This document shows, piece by piece, positions 1-6,446 of a stretch of 9,012 nt of DNA (within the stretch, counting starts at the first letter, position 1; each line of letters begins with the position of its first letter). The DNA is from an uncultured Lachnospiraceae bacterium (GTDB taxonomy: Bacteria > Bacillota_A > Clostridia > Lachnospirales > Lachnospiraceae). The DNA lies in contig CADAHD010000075.1 in the NCBI GenBank assembly GCA_902787595.1, positions 1 to 9,012 of the forward strand, read 5' to 3'. Position numbers and translations under genes: made by a program. Below the pieces are notes generated by a model. The model was not told the origin of the DNA and ran no database searches. It saw only the letters and a list, made by a program, of their open reading frames with translations.

Positions 1-1359
1 ATTATGAAGGAAAAGGATGCCATCTATATGAAGGAAGACTTTTCCGATGAAGACGGCATTAAGGCCGCCGAGCTCGAATCCGAATTTGCCGAGATGAACG
101 GTTATGAAGCCGAATCCGATGCCGCTACCCTCTTAAACGGTCTGGGCATCGACACTTCCCTGCATTATTCCATGATGAAGGATCTTAACGGCAGCGAAAA
201 AGTCAAGGTACTGCTTGCCAAAGCGCTCTTCGGCAATCCCGATATACTGCTTCTGGACGAGCCTACCAACCACCTGGATCTGGATGCCATCGCCTGGCTG
301 GAAGAATTCCTGATCAATTTTGAAAACACCGTGATCGTAGTCAGCCATGACCGTTACTTCCTGAATAAGGTTTGCACTTCCACAGCGGATATAGATTACG
401 GCAAGATACAGCTTTATGCCGGCAACTACGACTTCTGGTACGAGTCCAGCCAGCTGCTGATCAAGCAGATGAAGGAAGCCAACAAGAAAAAGGAAGAAAA
501 GATCAAGGAACTGCAGGAGTTCATCTCCCGCTTCTCCGCAAACGCTTCCAAATCAAAACAGGCTACTTCGCGTAAGCGCGCGCTGGAAAAGATCCAGCTT
601 GACGAGATCAAGCCCTCCAGCCGTAAGTATCCCTATATCGACTTCCGTCCCGACCGTGAGATCGGCAACGAAGTGCTCTTTGTTGAAGACATCTGCCTTA
701 AGGGCGATGACGGCAATATGCTTTTAAATCACGTAAGCTTCACCATGGGGCATGAGGATAAGATAGCATTTGTCGGCGGAAACGAGCAGGCAAAGACCGC
801 TCTCTTCCAGATACTGATGGGCGAGCGCGAGCCTGATTCCGGCAGTTACAAATGGGGCGTTACCACTTCACAGGCATATTTCCCCAAGGACAATTCAAAG
901 GAATTTGATAACGACTATACCATAACCGACTGGCTCATGGGCTACTCACCCGTCAAGGATGTAACCTATGTCCGCGGTTATCTGGGACGTATGCTCTTCC
1001 CCGGCGAAGACGGCGTCAAAAAAGTAAAGGTGCTCTCAGGAGGTGAGAAAGTCCGCTGCATGCTCTCAAAAATGATGATAAGCGGCGCCAACTGCCTTAT
1101 CTTTGATGAGCCCACCAACCATCTGGATATGGAGAGCATAACCGCGCTGAATACCGGCATGCTCAAGTTCCCCGGCGTGATACTCTTCGCCTGCCGTGAC
1201 CATCAGCTGGTACAGACTACGGCAAACCGCATAATCGAGTTCCTGCCTGACGGCACCATCATCGACAAAGTCACCACCTATGACGAATACCTTGAGGCAG
1301 ACGAGATGGCAAGAAAGCGCACCGTATATCAGGCACAGGTTGAGGATGATGAAAACTAA
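1..1359 (+). CDS. ABC-F family ATPase, YbiT-like (5' partial)
   Basis: Soluble tandem-ATPase protein of the ABC-F group, whose members act on the ribosome rather than in transport. The frame is open to the first base of the window, so the ATG at position 4 is probably internal and the start, including NBD1 Walker A, lies upstream. Residues counted from that ATG: NBD1 signature LNGSEK (61-66), Walker B ILLLDEP (81-87), H-loop SHD (114-116). A charged interdomain linker at about 150-214 has the SRFSANASKSKQATSRKRA-type stretch typical of E. coli YbiT. NBD2 spans about 224-430, with signature LSGGEK (344-349) and Walker B CLIFDEP (364-370). NBD2 Walker A is degenerate: GGNEQAKT (258-265) has Ala for the last Gly, and its H-loop reads CRD (397-399) instead of SHD. 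There are no TM helices. The family assignment is firm; the cellular role (translation factor-like or other) is unproven. The gene overlaps the next one. Confidence 0.93.
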   Translation: MMKEKDAIYMKEDFSDEDGIKAAELESEFAEMNGYEAESDAATLLNGLGIDTSLHYSMMKDLNGSEKVKVLLAKALFGNPDILLLDEPTNHLDLDAIAWLEEFLINFENTVIVVSHDRYFLNKVCTSTADIDYGKIQLYAGNYDFWYESSQLLIKQMKEANKKKEEKIKELQEFISRFSANASKSKQATSRKRALEKIQLDEIKPSSRKYPYIDFRPDREIGNEVLFVEDICLKGDDGNMLLNHVSFTMGHEDKIAFVGGNEQAKTALFQILMGEREPDSGSYKWGVTTSQAYFPKDNSKEFDNDYTITDWLMGYSPVKDVTYVRGYLGRMLFPGEDGVKKVKVLSGGEKVRCMLSKMMISGANCLIFDEPTNHLDMESITALNTGMLKFPGVILFACRDHQLVQTTANRIIEFLPDGTIIDKVTTYDEYLEADEMARKRTVYQAQVEDDEN

Positions 1360-2161
1360 GATTTTCTTCTTTGACCTCGACGGCACTTTATTGAATACCG
1401 AAAAACAGATCACTCCCGACACCTATGCCGCTCTTTGCGAGTGGCATGATGCCGGGAATCTCATTGCTATCTCCTCCGGGAGACCGCTTGTAAGCATATT
1501 GCAGGTTATAAAGGAACAAAAGCTTGAGGATTTTAAACCTTTCGCTGTGGCATTTAACGGCTCACAGATATATTCCTGCCGTGAAGGACGCGATATCATA
1601 AGAAAGAGCATCCCTATGAAAGATGTTATGGAAGTGGGCCGCGTGGCCGCTGACATAGGACTTCACTGCCACAGCTATGACAAAAACGGCATACTTGCTC
1701 CCCGGATGAATGATGAACTTCGATATTATACACGGGTCGTAAAACTTCCCATAAAGCTGCTGCCTGACTTTCCCGAAGGCATACCCGAACCGCCCTGCAA
1801 AATGCTGTGTATAGACCTGCAGGAAAACGGCAGACTTGATAAGATGATCTCTCTTATTAAAAGGGACAGCCTGACTACCATACGCTCGAATCCATGGTAT
1901 CTCGAAGTGTTTAATTCGACTGCCGGTAAAGGTGCGGCAGTTAAGGAACTGGCCGATCATCTTCAGATAGATGCCGCTGATACTATAGCGGCCGGCGACG
2001 AAGAAAACGACATTTCCATGATAAAAGCCGCCGGCTGCGGAGTAGCCATGTGCAACGGCAATCCGCAGGTATTTGCTTCCGCCGATATAGTAACAGCTGC
2101 CGACAATGACCATGACGGCCTCGCGCCTATCATAAGAAGCCATCTGTCCGACATATGCTGA
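1349..2161 (+). CDS. Cof-type HAD-superfamily hydrolase (class IIB)
   Basis: Predicted cytosolic phosphatase of the haloacid dehalogenase superfamily, Cof/YidA-like. Members dephosphorylate sugar phosphates, nucleotides or flavin precursors; the substrate cannot be read from sequence. With the ATG at 1349 the protein is 270 residues, normal for the family. Motif I is DLDGT (9-13, nucleophile D9 and acid/base D11), motif II is SSGR (42-45), motif III Lys is K194 in NSTAGKG, and motif IV is GDEEND (216-221, Mg2+ ligands). The central part (about 85-185) is the expected C2-type cap. An ATG at 1346 is an equally possible start; GAGG at 1342-1345 better fits 1349. A farther in-frame ATG at 1280 would add 23 residues with no family resemblance and lies deep in the ABC-F gene. 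The start overlaps the ABC-F stop codon by 11 bp, suggesting translational coupling. No terminator is visible after it. Confidence 0.92.
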   Translation: MKTKIFFFDLDGTLLNTEKQITPDTYAALCEWHDAGNLIAISSGRPLVSILQVIKEQKLEDFKPFAVAFNGSQIYSCREGRDIIRKSIPMKDVMEVGRVAADIGLHCHSYDKNGILAPRMNDELRYYTRVVKLPIKLLPDFPEGIPEPPCKMLCIDLQENGRLDKMISLIKRDSLTTIRSNPWYLEVFNSTAGKGAAVKELADHLQIDAADTIAAGDEENDISMIKAAGCGVAMCNGNPQVFASADIVTAADNDHDGLAPIIRSHLSDIC

Positions 2162-2162
2162 T

Positions 2163-2191
2163 TTGACATATTTCATAAAAGAGTTTATACT
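2163..2191 (+). promoter_or_regulatory. SigA-type promoter for the zinc-ribbon membrane protein gene
   Basis: A perfect -35 TTGACA (2163-2168) and a near-perfect -10 TATACT (2186-2191) are separated by exactly 17 bp. The -35 begins two bases after the HAD stop codon. The transcription start would be near 2198, giving a leader of about 43 nt with no obvious riboswitch-like structure. This makes the downstream gene an independent unit in addition to any read-through from the HAD gene. Confidence 0.85.
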
Positions 2192-2225
2192 TTATGCCAA
2201 GTTATGTTAACAACCCCAAACAAAG

Positions 2226-2231
2226 AAAGGA
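2226..2231 (+). promoter_or_regulatory. Ribosome binding site
   Basis: AAAGGA lies 9 nt before the ATG at 2241, supporting that start for the zinc-ribbon protein. It starts the protein four residues before the first zinc-ligand Cys. Confidence 0.7.
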
Positions 2232-2240
2232 AACAATACT

Positions 2241-3299
2241 ATGAAGATCTGTCCTAAATGCAATGCACAAATGCCGGACGATACCAAGTTCTGCAACAAC
2301 TGCGGCAATTCATTAGCGGATGTTGAACCGGTTAAGAACGGTAATGCAGATAATGCCGGCAACCAGCAGTCAGGCTCACCTTTCCCTATGCCTGTTTTTA
2401 ACAGCAATACCAATGATCAGCAGCAGGGTCAGGGAATGCCTCAGAATAACATGAATCCCATGAACAGCATGAATGGCATGAATCAGGGCGGCATGGATCA
2501 AAACAACATGGGCCAGCAGCCCCAGCCCGGCATGAATCCTCTCTTCTCCGCTCCTCCCGTGGAAGAGCCCAAAAAGAAGAGTCCTTTCCCGTTTATACTT
2601 ATCGGTGTAGCAGCGTGCTTTGTTATCGTAATTGCAGTAGTGCTTTGTCTGGTACTTGGCGGCGGATACAAGCAGCCGGTCAACAAGCTTGTCAGCCTTG
2701 TAAACAGCAAGAGCACAGATGTAAACGCTTATCTTACCTGTATTTCTCCTTCTTTTGTACCCGAAACCTATAAAGAAGCTCTTGGTCTGATCAAGGGCGG
2801 CGATGCAAAGAAAGAACTTGACGATACGATCAAGGAAGCTTTCGAAGAAGCATATGACGGTATCGAAGATGAATTCGGCAAGAACTGGAAAGTATCCGTC
2901 GAATGGAAGAAGAACAAAAAGCTGAGCGACAAGGATATCAAAAAACTTCAGGACAATTATGACAGCCTTATCAAAATGCTTGAAAAGGCAGATCTTGATG
3001 ACGAGGATACCTGGGAAGATATATCAGATGCGCTTGATGATGAATACGATTCAGAGATCAACACAGCCAAAGCTGCAAAGATGGGCGAAAATCTCTTAAA
3101 GAAACTTGACAAATTCGAGATCACAGAAGGTTACGAAGTCAAGGTAAAAGTCACCATCAAGGGCAAAGATGATGACGACTCCACGACCATGGAAGCCAAT
3201 ATCGTCAAGGCTAACGGCAAGTGGTTCATCGATCCGCTCTCATTCAGCGAAGGCGGAATTTCACTCAGCAACTACACCTACCTGCTGAACAATTTATAA
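2241..3299 (+). CDS. Zinc-ribbon, single-pass membrane protein with charged external domain
   Basis: A 352-residue protein of unknown function. A zinc ribbon sits at the extreme N-terminus (CPKC at 4-7, CNNC at 18-21; CX2C-X10-CX2C), as in many Firmicutes membrane proteins annotated only as zinc-ribbon domain-containing. Residues 30-110 form a disordered Asn/Gln/Gly/Met-rich linker with repeated short Met-Asn units around 71-92. A KKK patch (111-113) precedes one TM helix (about 117-140). The remaining ~210 residues are highly charged and mostly helical, ending in a likely beta-rich part (about 295-335, including NGKWFIDP) reminiscent of lipoprotein-like DUF4878/NTF2-type folds; that resemblance is only by eye. 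The positive-inside rule puts the zinc ribbon in the cytosol and the C-terminus outside. The gene has its own strong promoter and is followed by an intrinsic terminator, so it can be expressed alone. A role in envelope sensing is possible but unsupported. Confidence 0.88.
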   Translation: MKICPKCNAQMPDDTKFCNNCGNSLADVEPVKNGNADNAGNQQSGSPFPMPVFNSNTNDQQQGQGMPQNNMNPMNSMNGMNQGGMDQNNMGQQPQPGMNPLFSAPPVEEPKKKSPFPFILIGVAACFVIVIAVVLCLVLGGGYKQPVNKLVSLVNSKSTDVNAYLTCISPSFVPETYKEALGLIKGGDAKKELDDTIKEAFEEAYDGIEDEFGKNWKVSVEWKKNKKLSDKDIKKLQDNYDSLIKMLEKADLDDEDTWEDISDALDDEYDSEINTAKAAKMGENLLKKLDKFEITEGYEVKVKVTIKGKDDDDSTTMEANIVKANGKWFIDPLSFSEGGISLSNYTYLLNNL

Positions 3300-3322
3300 G
3301 AAATATTAACAAGCAGATATTT

Positions 3323-3349
3323 AAAAGGGAGCCTGAAGGCTCCCTTTTT
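3323..3349 (+). terminator. Rho-independent terminator
   Basis: A perfect 11-bp stem (3323-3333 with 3338-3348) with a TGAA loop and a GC-rich core GGGAGCC/GGCTCCC runs into a T tract (3345-3349). It starts 24 bases after the stop codon of the zinc-ribbon gene. Because the stem begins with AAAA, the reverse strand also ends in TTTT followed by AAAT. It may therefore also stop the converging - strand operon, though less efficiently. Confidence 0.92.
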
Positions 3350-3370
3350 GGTATTATGCTTTGAAAGGCG

Positions 3371-3438
3371 GAAAGATCCTTCGCTGCGCTCAGGATGACA
3401 GAATGTGGGCGCTCAGGATGACAGAGCGTGGGCACTCA
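3371..3438. repeat. Interspersed palindromic repeat with 23-bp tandem duplication
   Basis: On the - strand the core reads ATCCTGAGCGCAGCGAAGGAT (3396-3376), an imperfect palindrome with arms ATCCT/AGGAT. From memory, this GTCATCCTGAGCG(C/A)AGCGAAGGATC type of sequence recurs between genes in many unrelated bacterial genomes, with no settled function. Part of it is duplicated here in tandem. GCGCTCAGGATGACAGA occurs at 3386-3402 and 3409-3425, inside 23-bp units 3386-3408 and 3409-3431 that differ at only two positions. A seven-base remnant GCACTCA (3432-3438) follows and contains the stop codon of the acidic protein gene. The element fills nearly all of the space between the terminator and that gene. 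Confidence 0.75.
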
Positions 3439-3702
3439 CACATCCACTATCAGATATCTGCCGTCACCTACCGCAAATACTTCTTCTGCTTCTGCGATAT
3501 CCTCAGCCTCCATTTCGGCAACATCCATGCCCAGCTCCTCCAGGTAATCAATGGCTTCTTCGATCGAATCCACTACCACTGCCATTGAATCCGTCAGGAA
3601 TTCCTCTGCCTCTTCGCGGCTTTCTGCCACTGCCTCCGGAAAAAGCTTCTCCTGCTGTTCCAAAAAGGCATCCAATACAGCCTCATCATACTCACTGCTC
3701 AT
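3436..3702 (-). CDS. Small, highly acidic protein of unknown function
   Basis: An 88-residue protein with about 29 Asp/Glu against only three Lys/Arg and no Cys, His, TM helix or signal peptide. It is probably cytosolic and mostly helical (Glu-rich stretches at about 27-35, 45-57 and 61-72), ending in a short beta-like tail GDGRYLIVDV. I do not recognise a named family. It is a real gene by context: a perfect AAGGAGGT lies 8 nt before its ATG, the start overlaps the maf stop by 11 bp, and it is the last gene of the maf operon. Its acidity and size would suit a protein-binding partner or nucleic-acid mimic, but nothing in the sequence proves either. The stop codon falls at the edge of the adjoining repeat, so the final residues could have been altered by repeat insertion. 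Confidence 0.82.
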   Translation of the reverse strand: MSSEYDEAVLDAFLEQQEKLFPEAVAESREEAEEFLTDSMAVVVDSIEEAIDYLEELGMDVAEMEAEDIAEAEEVFAVGDGRYLIVDV

Positions 3703-4291
3703 GCTCTGTAACCTCCTTAAATTTATTAAGCTCCGACATAAACATCTCTGACGGAAAACCTATAACATTATCCCTGCTTCCTTCAAAAGCTGTTATAAAC
3801 CTGCCGAATTCCCCCTGAATAGCATATGCTCCGGCCTTATCATCTCCTTCACCGGAATCTACGTATTCACGGATCTCCGCATCCGTAAGCTCTCTGACGT
3901 GCACGTCCGTCCTGTCGCTGAAAGTGCTGCGCTTTCCCGAAGGCAGCTGTATCAGCGTCACCCCGGTATATACCTGATGCGCCCTGCCTGAAAGAGCTCT
4001 TATCATGCGCTCCGAATCTGCTCTGTCTGCCGGCTTTCCGAGTACTTTGCCGTCAAGCGCCACAAGCGTATCTGCCGCTATGATGATGCATTCGCCGTCT
4101 GTATCCGGCTGATCAGCCACTGCCTGAGCCTTCCTGCGGGATAACTCTTCCACTATACTCGCCGGCGGCATATCATCATGCTCTTCCGAACAATCCGATA
4201 CCTTTATTTCATATTTGAATCCCAGCCGGCTCAGTATCTCTTTTCTGCGCGGCGAGCCGGAAGCCAGGATATATCTTGTTGATGAACTCAT
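3692..4291 (-). CDS. maf: Maf family nucleoside triphosphate pyrophosphatase
   Basis: Cytosolic house-cleaning enzyme that hydrolyses nucleoside triphosphates to the monophosphate and PPi. At 199 residues it has the usual Maf length. Hallmarks in order: ASGSPRR phosphate-binding loop (10-16), the AADT motif with catalytic-base D74 (72-75), GKP (85-87), HQVYTG (105-110), DKAGAYAIQG (151-160) and the C-terminal GSRDNVIGFP (171-180). The GAYAIQG form matches the dTTP/UTP (YhdE/Maf) branch rather than the 7-methyl-GTP (YceF) branch; substrate remains an inference. The family was first linked to septum-formation inhibition in Bacillus. The ATG lies 4 bp after the ppk stop, with GAGG close by and GGAGAGG at 4305-4311 inside ppk, so translation is probably coupled. 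Its 3' end overlaps the acidic protein gene by 11 bp. Confidence 0.95.
   Translation of the reverse strand: MSSSTRYILASGSPRRKEILSRLGFKYEIKVSDCSEEHDDMPPASIVEELSRRKAQAVADQPDTDGECIIIAADTLVALDGKVLGKPADRADSERMIRALSGRAHQVYTGVTLIQLPSGKRSTFSDRTDVHVRELTDAEIREYVDSGEGDDKAGAYAIQGEFGRFITAFEGSRDNVIGFPSEMFMSELNKFKEVTEHEQ
3711..3718 (-). promoter_or_regulatory. Strong ribosome binding site of the acidic protein gene
   Basis: On the - strand this reads AAGGAGGT, a full match to the 16S anti-SD, 8 nt before the ATG at 3702-3700. It lies inside the maf coding region. It is the strongest SD in the window and argues that this small gene is well translated. Confidence 0.85.
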
Positions 4292-4295
4292 TTCC

Positions 4296-6419
4296 TCACT
4301 CTATCCTCTCCATAGGTATAAAGCGTCTGCTGTCTTTGATCGCAGCGGGCTTCTGCAAAAGTCCGGCAGCCTCTTCTTCAAAAGCTGTCTGGCAGGAGAA
4401 GCGCACGTCCCTGTTAACTCTTTTCTTTTTATAACTTCCGTCGGGCATCAGCACATGCTTCTTTGCATTATCCTTAAACTGCTCATCCAGGATATGTATG
4501 ATATTCTCCCTGATCTGCTTATCCTCGATGGGGAACATTATCTCGACCCTGCGCTCCAGATTACGCGGCATCCAGTCGGCGCTGGCCAGATATACTTCCG
4601 GATCACAGTCGTTTTCAAAGATAAAGATACGGCTGTGTTCCAGATAATTGCCCACTATCGAATAAACCTTTATATTATCGCTCACTCCGGCTATGCCGGT
4701 CTTTAAACAGCATATGCCGCGGACCAGCAGATCGATATGCACGCCCGCTGCCGAAGCCTCATACAGCGCGGCTATCACATCCGGATCGCAGAGCGAATTC
4801 ATCTTTGCCTTAATGCCGCTCTGCCGCCCTGCGCGCGCAGCCGCAGTCTCACGCTTTATCAGACGCAGCAGACGCTTTTTAAGCCACAGCGGTGCCAGTG
4901 AAAGACGGTTCCAATGCACAGGCTCGGAATAACCCGAGAGCATGTTGAATACAGCAGTAGCATCCTCTCCTATTGATTCCGCGCAGGTAAGCAGTCCCAT
5001 ATCCGTATACAGCCTGGCCGTAGCATCATTGTAATTGCCCGTTCCCAGATGCACATAACGCCTGATGCCGTCCTCTTCACGGCGCACCACCAGCGCTATC
5101 TTGCAATGGGTCTTTAAGCCCACCAGGCCGTAGATAACATGACAGCCGGATTTTTCCAGCATCCTGGCCCATCCTATATTATTTTCCTCATCAAAGCGCG
5201 CCTTAAGCTCTACCAGTACCGAAACCTGCTTGCCGTTCTCCGCAGCCTCGGCCAGCGCGCGTACTATGGGTGAATTACCGCTTACACGGTACAGCGTCTG
5301 CTTTATGGCCAGCACATCCGGATCGGCCGCTGCCTGCCTGATGAATTCCACCACGGGCGTAAACGACTGATATGGATGATGCAGGAATATATCTCCCTGA
5401 CGTATAGCCTCAAACACATCGCAGCCCGCAGGCAGCCTGGGAACCGCGCAGGGTTCGGGCGATCTGTGCTTATATTTTTCAAAACCGTCCAGTCCGTAGA
5501 TCTTCATAAGGAAGGTCAGATCCAGCGGCCCGTTTATCTCATAGATATCATCTTCGTTAATAGCCAGCTCATTTTTCAGTTTTTTCAAAAGGCGCTTGTC
5601 TATGCCTTTCTCAGTTTCCAGACGTATGACTTCACCCCACTGGCGGCGTTTGATCTGCTTTTCGATCTCCTTCAGCAGATCCTCCGCTTCTTCCTCTTCT
5701 ATCGGGAGATCGGCGTTTCTCATTATCTGGAACGGCGATGCGCTTATCAGATCATAGTTAAGGAAGAGCTTGTCGATATTCCTTTCGATCACTTCCTCTA
5801 AGCGTATAACGCGTTTCTGTCCTTCTTTTGACGGCAGCTGTATCAGACGCGGCAGAACGCTTGGCACCTGCACCGTGGCAAACTCCTGATTCTTTTCCTT
5901 TGCGGGATCCTTGCCCTTCTTGGCCAGCAGCGCGCATATGTTAAGCGATTTGTTCTTGATGAGCGGGAAAGGTCTGGAAGAATCCACCGCCATGGGCGTG
6001 AGCACGGGATATACATCCTCCATAAAGTACTTATCCGCAAAAGCGGCTTCTTCGGCGCTCATATCCTCCTGACGTTCCACCATCGTAAGCCCCTGTTTGC
6101 TGCATTCCGCAGCCAGTTTATGATAGGTGGCATATTGATCCTTTACAAAGTCGTGAAGCACGGGATAAAGCAGCTTAAGCTGTTCTTCAGGCTTTAAACC
6201 CGCTATGTCTTTCTTGGTATAGTCCGCGTGCACCATGTCTTTCAGCGAAGCCACGCGCACCATAAAAAACTCATCTAAATTGGACGCCGTTATGCTCAAA
6301 AACTTGAGCCTCTCAAAAAGCTCTATCTCTTTATCCTTTGCTTCCGATAAAACGCGCTCATTGAAGCGCACCCATGAAAGCTCCCGATTGGTGTAATATT
6401 TACTGTTGTAATAATCCAT
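4296..6419 (-). CDS. ppk: Polyphosphate kinase 1
   Basis: Reversible enzyme that transfers the gamma-phosphate of ATP onto a growing polyphosphate chain. At 707 residues it is full length (E. coli Ppk is just under 700). The N-terminal domain begins YYTNRELSWVRFNERVL (8-24), followed by SNLDEFFMVRVASLKD (46-61). The head domain is at about 110-305, and two phospholipase D-like catalytic domains follow. The first contains H438 in THCK and H457 in YVHLGTGNYN; their 19-residue spacing equals that of E. coli His435 (the autophosphorylated residue) and His454. The second contains H595 in LEHSR (E. coli His592 equivalent) and SADWMPRNLERRVE (613-626). No active-site loss is visible. The start has GGAGG 5 nt upstream. 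The gene lies 27 bp after ppx and 4 bp before maf. The lysine/arginine-rich tail (about 650-675) is usual for the family. Confidence 0.97.
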   Translation of the reverse strand: MDYYNSKYYTNRELSWVRFNERVLSEAKDKEIELFERLKFLSITASNLDEFFMVRVASLKDMVHADYTKKDIAGLKPEEQLKLLYPVLHDFVKDQYATYHKLAAECSKQGLTMVERQEDMSAEEAAFADKYFMEDVYPVLTPMAVDSSRPFPLIKNKSLNICALLAKKGKDPAKEKNQEFATVQVPSVLPRLIQLPSKEGQKRVIRLEEVIERNIDKLFLNYDLISASPFQIMRNADLPIEEEEAEDLLKEIEKQIKRRQWGEVIRLETEKGIDKRLLKKLKNELAINEDDIYEINGPLDLTFLMKIYGLDGFEKYKHRSPEPCAVPRLPAGCDVFEAIRQGDIFLHHPYQSFTPVVEFIRQAAADPDVLAIKQTLYRVSGNSPIVRALAEAAENGKQVSVLVELKARFDEENNIGWARMLEKSGCHVIYGLVGLKTHCKIALVVRREEDGIRRYVHLGTGNYNDATARLYTDMGLLTCAESIGEDATAVFNMLSGYSEPVHWNRLSLAPLWLKKRLLRLIKRETAAARAGRQSGIKAKMNSLCDPDVIAALYEASAAGVHIDLLVRGICCLKTGIAGVSDNIKVYSIVGNYLEHSRIFIFENDCDPEVYLASADWMPRNLERRVEIMFPIEDKQIRENIIHILDEQFKDNAKKHVLMPDGSYKKKRVNRDVRFSCQTAFEEEAAGLLQKPAAIKDSRRFIPMERIE

Positions 6420-6446
6420 GTGTCCCTCCGGAAATACCTTCGCCGC

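Noticed and set aside
1..1359. Antibiotic-resistance ABC-F (Vga/Lsa/OptrA type)
   Set aside because: The linker (SRFSANASKSKQATSR type) and NBD2 layout match YbiT-like housekeeping ABC-F proteins, not the resistance subfamilies.
2150..2171. Direct repeat GACATAT at 2150-2156 and 2165-2171 overlapping the -35 box, considered as an operator
   Set aside because: Seven-base direct repeats in AT-rich sequence occur by chance, there is no dyad symmetry, and the first copy lies in HAD coding sequence.
1562..2176. 204-codon open frame on the - strand opposite the HAD gene
   Set aside because: It is antisense to a gene with all four HAD motifs and has no recognisable domain or ribosome binding site; it is a codon-bias shadow.
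2192..2240. Riboswitch or attenuator in the leader of the zinc-ribbon gene
   Set aside because: The leader is only about 43 nt and shows no stable hairpin or terminator-like structure.
3361..3818. Two + strand open frames (75 and 137 codons) starting in the repeat and running through the acidic protein gene
   Set aside because: Their starts are translated repeat sequence (ILRCAQDD-like), which is a common false-gene signature, and the rest is antisense to the acidic protein and maf genes.
4215..4706. 163-codon + strand open frame opposite ppk and maf
   Set aside because: Antisense to conserved Ppk C-terminal and Maf N-terminal sequence; no domain, no supporting start site.
5376..5801. 141-codon + strand open frame opposite ppk
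   Set aside because: Antisense to the Ppk head domain, composition typical of a shadow frame.
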